From Hyphococcus sp. (GTDB taxonomy: Bacteria > Pseudomonadota > Alphaproteobacteria > Caulobacterales > Parvularculaceae): a stretch of DNA of 64,000 bases. Below, one piece after another: positions 57,864-64,000 of the stretch. Numbering within the stretch: position 1 is the stretch's first letter; each line of letters starts with the position of its first letter. Both the position numbers and the translations under genes were made by a program. The notes under the pieces are model-generated. The model was not told the origin of the DNA. It saw nothing but the letters and a program-made list of their open reading frames with translations, and did no database searches. The stretch spans positions 129,165 to 193,164 of the forward strand of contig JANQJK010000004.1 of the NCBI GenBank assembly GCA_028281665.1, written 5' to 3'.

Positions 57864-58424
57864 CTAATGATGACCGTGGGCGTCGTCGTCTCCACTGTCG
57901 GCGGCGCCGTCCTCGCCGCGCACTTCAAACGCCTGGCTTATCGGTTCGGCGTTTTCGAACTCCAGCCGGAAGGTCGGTTCGGCGCCCGATGCGATCTCCC
58001 GCTCAACGCCGATCAGCATGAAGTGTGCGCCGCCGGGCTCGAATGTCGTCCTGGCGCCGGCGGGCAGGTCGATCCGGTCGACCTGTTTCATGGACATCAC
58101 GCCGTCGGACATTTCCGAGAGGTGTATCTCTAGCGATGAAGCGACGGGGTCGGCGTCGCTGGCGATTGCGACCAGCGCGTCCGCCTCGTCGCCGCCATTG
58201 CAGATCGTCACATAGGCGGCGCTCACCGGCTGTCCGGCGCGGGCCGGCCTGGTCCACGCGTCCACAATCGTGACGCCGGGCGGGCATTGGCTGGCGTCAG
58301 CGTTCGCATCGGTGTTCACGGCGGCGCTCACGGCGGCGCTCACGGTGGCGCTCACATTGGCGTCGCCGCCGGAATCGCCGCAGGCGGTTGCGGCCAGCAA
58401 CGCTGCGCACAGTATGGTTCTCAT
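57864..58424 (-). CDS. Copper chaperone PCuAC-family lipoprotein
   Basis: A periplasmic copper(I) carrier that delivers copper to cytochrome oxidase. The core has the expected H-Mx-like ligand pattern: LEIHLSEMSDGVMSMKQVDRIDLPAG...FEPGGAHFMLIG, with His and Met pairs. N-terminal MRTILCAALLAATAC looks like a lipoprotein signal (Cys15). An Asp/His-rich tail (DSGDDDAHGHH) may bind more metal. A Val/Ser/Ala linker after the lipobox is encoded by a 12-bp repeat. 186 residues. No oxidase genes nearby. Confidence 0.88.
   Translation of the reverse strand: MRTILCAALLAATACGDSGGDANVSATVSAAVSAAVNTDANADASQCPPGVTIVDAWTRPARAGQPVSAAYVTICNGGDEADALVAIASDADPVASSLEIHLSEMSDGVMSMKQVDRIDLPAGARTTFEPGGAHFMLIGVEREIASGAEPTFRLEFENAEPISQAFEVRGEDGAADSGDDDAHGHH
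58318..58353 (-). repeat. Three 12-bp tandem repeats in the PCuAC linker
   Basis: ACGGCGGCGCTC occurs twice (58318-58329, 58330-58341) and once with one change (58342-58353). It encodes V-S-A-A/T units in frame, so copy-number change would only lengthen or shorten the linker. Confidence 0.8.
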
Positions 58425-58513
58425 GATCGCTCCCTATATCGCTGCGTTTGCGCCCGGTTGGCGCCCGCAGCGGATACCGTTAATACAAAACGGCAGCAAG
58501 GACACCGCGCCCT

Positions 58514-58738
58514 ATGAACGCATCGGAAATCGCCCGCATTCAGAGCTATCTGCGCGCTAAATTCGGCGCGCCCGCCATCGAGGTGCGCGCCCGCGCGAAC
58601 AAGGATGATTCGGCGGAAGTCTATCTGGGCGACGAGTTTATCGCCGTGATCTTCAAGGACGACGAAGAGGGCGATGTCTCCTACGATTTCAACATGGCGA
58701 TTCTGGAGATCGATCTTCCAGAACAGCCGGACGCGTAG
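58514..58738 (+). CDS. DUF3126-family small protein
   Basis: A 74-residue acidic protein, MNASEIARIQSYLRAKFG, then IEVRARANKDDSAEVYLGDEFIAVIFKDDEEGDVSYDFNMAILEIDL. This matches the alphaproteobacterial DUF3126 family, whose function is unknown. It starts 13 nt after a TTG-started gene would be expected to end; the next gene begins 12 nt after it, so the two are probably co-transcribed. Confidence 0.88.
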   Translation: MNASEIARIQSYLRAKFGAPAIEVRARANKDDSAEVYLGDEFIAVIFKDDEEGDVSYDFNMAILEIDLPEQPDA

Positions 58739-58750
58739 GGAGCGTCCTTC

Positions 58751-60169
58751 TTGCGAGAGGCGCCCGTAGGCCTTGTCGGCGCCTTCGTCGCGGAGCGACC
58801 CTATCTTTCTATCGGCGTCCTGGCGCCGGGGCTTGCGGCGCTGGCCGTTGTCGGTGCCCGTCAGGCCGGCGAAGGCGCTGGTGAAACCATCGCGGTTCTG
58901 GCGCTGACGGCTGCGGCGTTGCTCATCGCGCCAATGGCGATTGCCGCGGCTGCCCCCCGCGGCGGGATCGCCCTTGGCGGTTTCGCGGCGATGGTTTTTG
59001 TTTTTGCCATCGCGCTGGTCGCGCTTGACGCTGGCGTAATCCGCGCGCCGTTCGATCTGCCATTGCCGCCGCGGTCGCTGGTCATTGCGTCGCTCGCCTA
59101 TTTTGCATTTCTCGTGGCCCTTGCGCCGCTGGCGCGCAATGTGACGCGCCTTGGGATTCTTGCGTCCTTCGGCTCCGTTCTCGGAGTTGCGGGCGCGGCC
59201 GGTTATCTTGCCCTTGAAGGGTTTCTCGGCGGCGCCAGCGGCGCCGTCGCTGTCGCGCTGGCGCTGACATTGGGCGTCGGGACCGGCGTGAATGTCGCCG
59301 CCGATTTTTCGAACTTTTTTGCGGCCGGCGAAAACAGAAGGCGCGCCGCCGCCGCTGCGGGACACAGCGCCGTCGCCTCATCGGCGTTTGCGCTGATGGC
59401 TCTTGTCGGTTTCTTTCTGGTTCACTCGATCACGATCCAGGACGGGACGGTCAACTGGGCGCTTGTCTGGGCCGGATTCACGGTCTCTGCCGCGGCGGTG
59501 GGGACGGGGCTTGTCGCCGTCGTCGGCGGCCTTGTGTTGAGCGATATCAACGAGCGCGCGGCGCTTGATGAAAACAGGCGACGACAATGGTTCGTGGCCC
59601 GCTGGCGTCCGCTTCGCCTTGCCCTGCCGGCGACGACCGCGGTCGCGGCGATCGCCATCGCCGGGATATTTGTCGTCATCGCCGCCTTTGAGGTCGGGGT
59701 CACGGCGCCGGTCCGCTTCGCCGCCTTTGTTGTCTTTCTGTCCGTTGCGGCGTTTTTCGCCTTTGTTTCCATACGGACGAGCGCGCTTATCGGGATTATC
59801 CTGACCGCGAGCGCCATCTTAGCAGACTATGTGATGGCGCTGGTCGGTGTTGCGGCGCCCGCGGCGGAGGATCGCTTTGCGGCGCTGACTCTTGGCGCGG
59901 TGGCGTTGGGCGCCTTGACGGTGAGCTGGCGCGACGCGGGCGAGACCTGGCGCAATGCCCGCGACATTGTCGAGAACGCCCTGAGCGACGGCTTGCGGCG
60001 CTATCTCTTTATCGTCGGGGCGGGGGCGGCGTCGTTCTTCGCCGCGATGTACGCCCTGCAATGGCCGGGCGCGCTGGCGACCATTATCTACTTTCTGACC
60101 GTCGCCTTGATTGCCCTGATCCTTGCGCCCCCGGCAATGACGGCGATGTCAGCGCGTCTTGCTGTTTGA
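58751..60169 (+). CDS. Large polytopic membrane protein of unknown function
   Basis: A 472-residue, highly hydrophobic protein with about 13 or 14 transmembrane segments and very few polar loops, composed mainly of Ala, Val, Gly and Phe. The TTG start has GGGAG 8 nt upstream, overlapping the end of the DUF3126 gene. No transporter signature was recognised. It could be a transporter or a polysaccharide-flippase-like protein, but nothing in the sequence decides this. Confidence 0.72.
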   Translation: MREAPVGLVGAFVAERPYLSIGVLAPGLAALAVVGARQAGEGAGETIAVLALTAAALLIAPMAIAAAAPRGGIALGGFAAMVFVFAIALVALDAGVIRAPFDLPLPPRSLVIASLAYFAFLVALAPLARNVTRLGILASFGSVLGVAGAAGYLALEGFLGGASGAVAVALALTLGVGTGVNVAADFSNFFAAGENRRRAAAAAGHSAVASSAFALMALVGFFLVHSITIQDGTVNWALVWAGFTVSAAAVGTGLVAVVGGLVLSDINERAALDENRRRQWFVARWRPLRLALPATTAVAAIAIAGIFVVIAAFEVGVTAPVRFAAFVVFLSVAAFFAFVSIRTSALIGIILTASAILADYVMALVGVAAPAAEDRFAALTLGAVALGALTVSWRDAGETWRNARDIVENALSDGLRRYLFIVGAGAASFFAAMYALQWPGALATIIYFLTVALIALILAPPAMTAMSARLAV

Positions 60170-60190
60170 AGATCGGTTGCGGCCTTCGGG

Positions 60191-60946
60191 TCAGCCCGCA
60201 TTCGTCCGGTCGATGCTCTCCACATACGCCCGAACTTCGGCGTCGATTGCGCGCCACTCCGGCAGGTAGGGCCGCTTGAACCGGTAACTGACTTCAACCC
60301 CGTCCGCATATTCGTAATTGCGCCAGCATTCGGGGCTCGGAATATCGTCGCGTTCCTGAAAACAGAAAAGCGCCACGACATTCTCTTCCGTGTCGGCGCC
60401 GACGAGCAGTTCCGAATCCGCATATCCGTTGGTGGGCGTGTCGGCGCGCCGCTCGGTAAACGAGAACTTCGTTAACTGGTAAGGCGTTCTGACGCCGCGC
60501 CGATCGATCACATTCGGCATGTAAAGGGTCTCGATGCGCTGCGCCTCGGTAATGGGAGATTTGCGCGTTGAAATCGTGATGTAGATCCGCCGGGTTTTCG
60601 GATCGTCGTCGACGAATTCGCGCCGATGCGCCGGCGTGTAGCCGTCCATGGTCGGCCACAGGGCGTAGAGTGAAATCTCCTCGCGGGCGCCGCCGCGCCG
60701 CGCGCGCGGATAAACCGTGTAGTTGGCTGCGGGGGCGAACTTATGGTTGGCGATCTCAACGTTGATCGGCTCTTCGGTGATCGCCGGGCTGGGGAGGTCG
60801 CCTTTGAATTCCTCGTAGCTCGGGCCAACGTAGTAATAAAGAAAGATCGCGCACAGAACGAGCGTCGCGAGGAAGATGCCGATCGGATAGCGCCAGCTCG
60901 ATTCCTCTTTGACCTGTTCGCCGCCGAACTTGTACCCGTTACTCAT
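60191..60946 (-). CDS. Membrane-anchored periplasmic protein of unknown function
   Basis: A 251-residue protein with a short cytosolic N-terminus, one transmembrane anchor (about residues 20-40, YPIGIFLATLVLCAIFLYYYVG) and a soluble domain with Tyr- and Arg-rich segments, including LFCFQERDDIPSPECWRNYEYADGVEVSYRFKRPYLPEW. Two late cysteines (in LFCFQ and PECW) may form a disulphide. No family recognised. Convergent with the polytopic protein gene. Confidence 0.75.
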   Translation of the reverse strand: MSNGYKFGGEQVKEESSWRYPIGIFLATLVLCAIFLYYYVGPSYEEFKGDLPSPAITEEPINVEIANHKFAPAANYTVYPRARRGGAREEISLYALWPTMDGYTPAHRREFVDDDPKTRRIYITISTRKSPITEAQRIETLYMPNVIDRRGVRTPYQLTKFSFTERRADTPTNGYADSELLVGADTEENVVALFCFQERDDIPSPECWRNYEYADGVEVSYRFKRPYLPEWRAIDAEVRAYVESIDRTNAG

Positions 60947-61001
60947 GGCGCCTGCCTTGTCGCTCCGAACCGTTTCGGCGACGTCCTAGCATAGGCCGTC
61001 C

Positions 61002-61083
61002 CGCGCGCGAAGGCGCGCGAACAAATATTGGCCGCCTTTGCGGCCGCGCGCGAAGGCGCGCAGATAAATATTGGCCGTCTTCA
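61002..61083. repeat. Two imperfect 43-bp tandem repeats with hairpins
   Basis: Each copy contains GCGCGCGAAGGCGCGC, a short inverted repeat, followed by an AT-rich AAATATTGGCCG. The copies are offset by exactly 43 bp (61002-61044 and 61045-61083). No gene overlaps them. Confidence 0.7.
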
Positions 61084-61156
61084 TGAAAACTTCCGCTCAT
61101 TCCGGCCTGTAATGCCGCTGATCAGCCAATCCGGTGCGTTTACACAAAAGTTTCCG

Positions 61157-61245
61157 TGTCATTGCCGGGCTTGTCCCGGCAATCCAGTCCCCAACTATCG
61201 GGTCTTCGGGGATTCTGGATCACCGGGACAAGCCCGGTGATGACA
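61157..61245. repeat. Nested inverted-repeat element (small MITE-like unit)
   Basis: Two 31-bp arms (61157-61187 and 61215-61245), reading TGTCAT..GGCAATCCAG and its inverted partner, flank a 27-bp centre. Each arm is itself a hairpin around ACAAG/CTTGT. The arms differ by paired changes that keep each arm's own stem. This is the kind of short intergenic palindrome common in Alphaproteobacteria. Confidence 0.75.
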
Positions 61246-61282
61246 CCGGAGAGGGAGGGTTTGAATTGCGAGTCAGGCTCTT

Positions 61283-61306
61283 GGATCCCCGCCTGCGCCG
61301 GGATGA
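61283..61306. repeat. Degenerate copy of the palindromic repeat
   Basis: GGATCCCCG...CGGGATGA has the same outline as the arms of the preceding element and of the recN-ligA hairpin. It lies 78 nt downstream of the phoH stop on that gene's strand. Confidence 0.5.
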
Positions 61307-61361
61307 GCGGATAAAAGGTACGGACCATTCAATCCGCACCTGATTCTAAAACATAGGGCTC

Positions 61362-62132
61362 CTAAAGCCGATCGATCATGTCGGCGACCAGCGGGTGCCG
61401 GACCACATCGCCGCGGGAGAAGCGGACGACCGACACATTGTCGAGCCCGTCGAGTTTCTCGGCCACATCGTTGAGGCCGGACATCCCCGGCAGGAGGTCG
61501 TTCTGCGCCGGGTCGCCGGTGACGACCATGGACGAATTCCAGCCGAGCCGGGTCAGCAGCATTTTCAACTGCCCATAGGTGCAGTTCTGCGCCTCGTCGA
61601 TGACGACATAGGCGTTATTGAGCGTGCGGCCCCGCATATAGGCGATGGGCGCAATCTCGATGACGCCCTCGGCCATGAGGCCTTTCAGCCGCTTTGAAGA
61701 CAGCCGGTCGATCAGCGCGTCATAGAGCGGCCTAAGATAGGGAGAGAGCTTGTCTTCCATGTCGCCGGGCAGATAGCCGAGGCTTTCGCCGGCCTCCACC
61801 GCCGGGCGCGAAAGGATGATGCGCCGAACCTTGCCGGCTTCAAGCGCCTCGACCGCCTTGGCGACGGCAAGAAACGTTTTGCCGGTGCCGGCCGCGCCGA
61901 CTGCGAAGACCAGCGGGGCGATATCGATGGCGTCAAGCAGGTTTTGTTGCGATTCATTCTGTGCACGAATGTTCTTGCGGTATTTCTGATCCCTGAACTT
62001 GTCCTGCCTGGCAGGCTCTTCCAGCGGCGACCATTGGGGCTCGTCGAAAAGACGGCGCACATTGTCGGCTTCGGGGTATTGGGCGGTCTCATGCTGTCGC
62101 CGTTGCGCACGGCGCGCGGAGCGTTTCGCCAT
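61362..62132 (-). CDS. PhoH-family ATPase
   Basis: A 256-residue P-loop NTPase of the PhoH family, linked to RNA metabolism and stress. Walker A FAVGAAGTGKTFLAVAKAVEAL, SRPAVEAGESLGYLPGDMEDKLSPYLRPLYDAL, and Walker B AYVVIDEAQNCTYGQLKMLLTRLG with VVTGDPAQNDL. The ATG at 62132 has AGGAGA 5 nt upstream; longer starts add a non-conserved part from a leader hairpin. The basic N-terminus (AKRSARRAQRRQ) could touch RNA. ybeY is not adjacent, so this is likely a second PhoH paralogue. Confidence 0.94.
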   Translation of the reverse strand: MAKRSARRAQRRQHETAQYPEADNVRRLFDEPQWSPLEEPARQDKFRDQKYRKNIRAQNESQQNLLDAIDIAPLVFAVGAAGTGKTFLAVAKAVEALEAGKVRRIILSRPAVEAGESLGYLPGDMEDKLSPYLRPLYDALIDRLSSKRLKGLMAEGVIEIAPIAYMRGRTLNNAYVVIDEAQNCTYGQLKMLLTRLGWNSSMVVTGDPAQNDLLPGMSGLNDVAEKLDGLDNVSVVRFSRGDVVRHPLVADMIDRL

Positions 62133-62389
62133 TCGTGTCTCCTGAATGTGAGAGGGGATCAAATGTGGTAAGGATCGCGAAATCACGTGCGGCGTCGGTG
62201 AGGCAGGGCTTGCGAAGCAAGCCTGGTGTAGAAGGGACATCCCTTATGCCGTTCACTGGCATTACACCGCCTTACGCACTACGCGATTCAGCAACCGGTA
62301 TCTTTCATAAGGTGATTTGCCGGCGCGCCCATAGCAGAAACGCACTCGTCACGAAAAATTCGCAAGCCTTAACGCTTGACGCGCTTTTT

Positions 62390-62974
62390 TCAGGATGCGT
62401 GAGCCTTGGCGAGGCTTGCCGTATAGGCGGCGGAGATTTTTGCGTGCGCTTCGGGCGCGTAGTTCTGCCACGACGTGCGCCCGCGCGACGCGTCAACGAC
62501 AAAGATCGGTTCTTTCGGCGCAAGATACGGGGCAAGCGCGTTGCGCATGCCGACCGCCGTCAGATCGCTCGTCACGCTCCAGACATTGTCCGCGATGCGA
62601 AATGCGCGGCCAAGGGACTGCACGGCCGATTCCAGCCTACCGGCGGCGCCTTCGGCGCTTTCAAAAATCACCAGGAAGTTCGCCAGCGCCGGCGCCTGGC
62701 GGGTTTGTGTTGTCGCTGCAGGGCTTGCATCGGCCTGATCGCGCCGCCCGAATGTGCGCTCCGTCGTATTCGCAGGCGTCCCGGCCTCGGCGCCGAAAAA
62801 CGTCGCCAGCGACTTTTCGCGGCTCGCCTCGCGCCAGGCGCGGCTGCCTGCGGGCGCAATCAGCGACCAGCCGGCCAGACGGCCTTCATGGGCGTATTTG
62901 CGCAATTGTTCGGTCGTGTACGGGCCGTACACTTTCTCTTCGACTTTAACACACCAGTTTTCAGCGGCGAGCAT
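62390..62974 (-). CDS. GYF-like (DUF4339) domain protein
   Basis: A 194-residue protein whose first 50 residues, WCVKVEEKVYGPYTTEQLRKYAHEGRLAGWSLIAPAGSRAWREAS, follow the GYF_2 (DUF4339) pattern 'W.V...G..GPyt.eqL..l...Grl...t.v...G...W..a', a likely peptide-binding module. The rest (about 95-194) is a predicted alpha/beta domain without recognised family. No signal peptide or membrane span. It sits 24 nt downstream of the PilZ gene on the same strand and may be co-transcribed. Confidence 0.8.
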   Translation of the reverse strand: MLAAENWCVKVEEKVYGPYTTEQLRKYAHEGRLAGWSLIAPAGSRAWREASREKSLATFFGAEAGTPANTTERTFGRRDQADASPAATTQTRQAPALANFLVIFESAEGAAGRLESAVQSLGRAFRIADNVWSVTSDLTAVGMRNALAPYLAPKEPIFVVDASRGRTSWQNYAPEAHAKISAAYTASLAKAHAS

Positions 62975-62998
62975 GAGTTTCGTCCTGTCAAATCCGGC

Positions 62999-63676
62999 TT
63001 AGCGGGGTTTCCTGCCGAAGGGTTTTGCAACTTGCAGGCCATCGTCTGCGATGGGGGCGGGTTCTGTCGCTTCGTCAATGACGTCCGACATGCGGTCCGC
63101 CGACCCGGTGAAGACGACGCCGACGCCTTTTTCGTGGCGGCGCACGACTTTGGCGTTCATGCGTCCCACAATGAGACGCGCGCCGAGTGGCGGGCGCGGC
63201 GAAATCTCGATTGACGCGCCGGTGAGGGATATGTCCAGAATCGCGCAATCTTCGACGCGTCCATCGTCGAAATAAACCTTCGCCGGGGCATCGTGGCGGA
63301 TCCGCGGGCCGGCGCGCCGGTCGGTTGCTCGTTTGCCGCGGTTCACGACTTCGGTCAGGGAATCCGCCGTGCGCGCGTTCTTGCGGCGCTTTTTCTCGTA
63401 ATTGACGGCGAAGGCGTTTGAGGTCGACCGGATGACCCGGCCTTCGAAGCGTCCCACACGGTCGATATAAATGACGACGTGGGTTCCGAAGGGCGGCGGC
63501 GCCTTCGCTTTCATCAGGGCGCCCCCGGCGGAGACGTTGACGACAACGCATGGGTGTTCGTCGCCCGCGTCGTTCATGAAGCGCGCTTTCAGCGGCGTGT
63601 CGACGCGCAGATGCTTGCGTCTGTCGGCGTCGGTATCGCTTGCGCGGGCGCTTTCCGATTTGCGTGGATCTGCCAT
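62999..63676 (-). CDS. Tandem PilZ-domain protein (cyclic di-GMP receptor candidate)
   Basis: A 225-residue cytosolic protein with two PilZ domains. Domain 1: RxxxR at 20-24 (RKHLR) and NxSxxG at 47-52 (NVSAGG). Domain 2: RxxxR at 121-125 (RAGPR) and DxSxxG at 148-153 (DISLTG). Both keep the residues needed for c-di-GMP binding. No membrane span or output enzyme domain, so it probably acts through protein contacts, for example on motility or surface polysaccharide. The downstream gene may share its transcript. Confidence 0.92.
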   Translation of the reverse strand: MADPRKSESARASDTDADRRKHLRVDTPLKARFMNDAGDEHPCVVVNVSAGGALMKAKAPPPFGTHVVIYIDRVGRFEGRVIRSTSNAFAVNYEKKRRKNARTADSLTEVVNRGKRATDRRAGPRIRHDAPAKVYFDDGRVEDCAILDISLTGASIEISPRPPLGARLIVGRMNAKVVRRHEKGVGVVFTGSADRMSDVIDEATEPAPIADDGLQVAKPFGRKPR

Positions 63677-63848
63677 TTCCTGACCCGTTTATTCCCTGGC
63701 TGGCCCAAATTTAGACGGGTTTGGTGAACAAAGCTTTGCGACCGGCCGATCTGCCTGCTAGCGTTTGCATATTCGCGCGGGTTTCAGCGAATGAGACGGA
63801 CGGCCGCCAGCCTTTTGTTAAGGGTTGGTTCACCATTGGGGAGCGCCA

Positions 63849-64000
63849 ATGCCCAGCGACGGAGGATCGGACCCCGGCGACAAGCCGCCTTACCGGCTGC
63901 GCCGTCCGGGCGGCGAGGTCGACCGGTCCCGGATCGTCAATGCGCCGGGCGTCGTGCTGGTCATTGCGGGCGCGATTGTGGCGGCGTTTGTTCTGGTGGC
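63849..64000 (+). CDS. N-terminal part of a membrane protein (3' end outside window)
   Basis: Only 50 codons are visible: MPSDGGSDPGDKPPYRLRR, then RIVNAPGVVLVIAGAIVAAFVLV, a polar N-terminus and first membrane span. GGGGAG precedes the ATG at 6 nt. The 'R.vNAPgvvl.ia..i...f.l' opening is like alphaproteobacterial rhomboid-family proteases, but this is too short to decide. Confidence 0.6.
   Translation, partial: MPSDGGSDPGDKPPYRLRRPGGEVDRSRIVNAPGVVLVIAGAIVAAFVLV

Noticed and set aside
62207-62223. GGCTTGC-GAA-GCAAGCC hairpin upstream of phoH as a riboswitch or attenuator
   Set aside because: Single short stem without U-run or alternative pairing; may be a small repeat but evidence is too thin to list.

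Overview
The window looks like a chromosomal segment of a GC-rich, flagellated, aerobic alphaproteobacterium of the Caulobacterales/Parvularculales type. The evidence is a ctrA gene divergent from fliI-fliJ, perfect CtrA-type boxes (TTAA-N7-TTAA) and GANTC sites beside cell-division genes, a large TonB-dependent receptor, mla genes, and an alphaproteobacterial dcw order (murCB-ddl-ftsQAZ-lpxC). The taxonomic placement is inference from gene order; no rRNA is present. No tRNA, IS element, prophage or CRISPR array was seen.

Layout. 1-4443: 3' part of a TonB-dependent receptor, then mlaA-mlaC (lipid transport) on the minus strand. 4575-10365: a compact methionine operon behind a perfect 22-bp palindrome: an ArsR/SAM-methyltransferase fusion, metF, a GNAT acetyltransferase, a PNPOx-like protein, and a metH without its homocysteine-binding domain. 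10366-18739: a TerB/J-domain protein, a small membrane protein, an EamA transporter, a peptidoglycan amidase, a MipA/OmpV protein, RNase P RNA, yajQ, an ACP/ketosynthase pair, an AraC-MGMT DNA repair protein and a small secreted protein. 18840-20543: an AT-richer lipoprotein sulfatase, probably acquired by transfer. 20751-23575: ctrA (minus) and fliI-fliJ (plus).

23801-48573: a nearly continuous division and cell-wall cluster: mraZ-rsmH-ftsL-ftsI-murE-murF-mraY-murD-ftsW-murG-murC-murB-ddl-ftsQ-ftsA-ftsZ-lpxC-bamD-recN-ligA. Most junctions to ftsQ overlap by 1-13 nt. The ftsZ leader has two perfect CtrA boxes and two GANTC sites. Another CtrA box overlaps the fliJ stop upstream of mraZ, followed by a three-repeat MraZ box. 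This suggests the division cluster is tied to the CtrA/CcrM cell-cycle circuit whose central regulator is encoded just upstream.

48811-54643: a branched-chain 2-oxoacid dehydrogenase operon (E1alpha, E1beta, E2, E3) with an unrelated membrane protein inserted before E3. 54644-64000: a YheS-like ABC-F ATPase, membrane proteins of unknown function, a PCuAC copper chaperone, a DUF3126 protein, an intergenic patch of palindromic repeats, a PhoH-family ATPase, a GYF-like protein, a tandem PilZ protein and the start of a membrane protein.

Points most worth checking: the CtrA/GANTC architecture of the ftsZ and mraZ leaders; an AT-rich rare-codon island in the 3' end of murB that may hide a promoter for ddl-ftsQA; a KTA instead of KTG motif in FtsI; and the ArsR-methyltransferase-controlled methionine operon with split metH.
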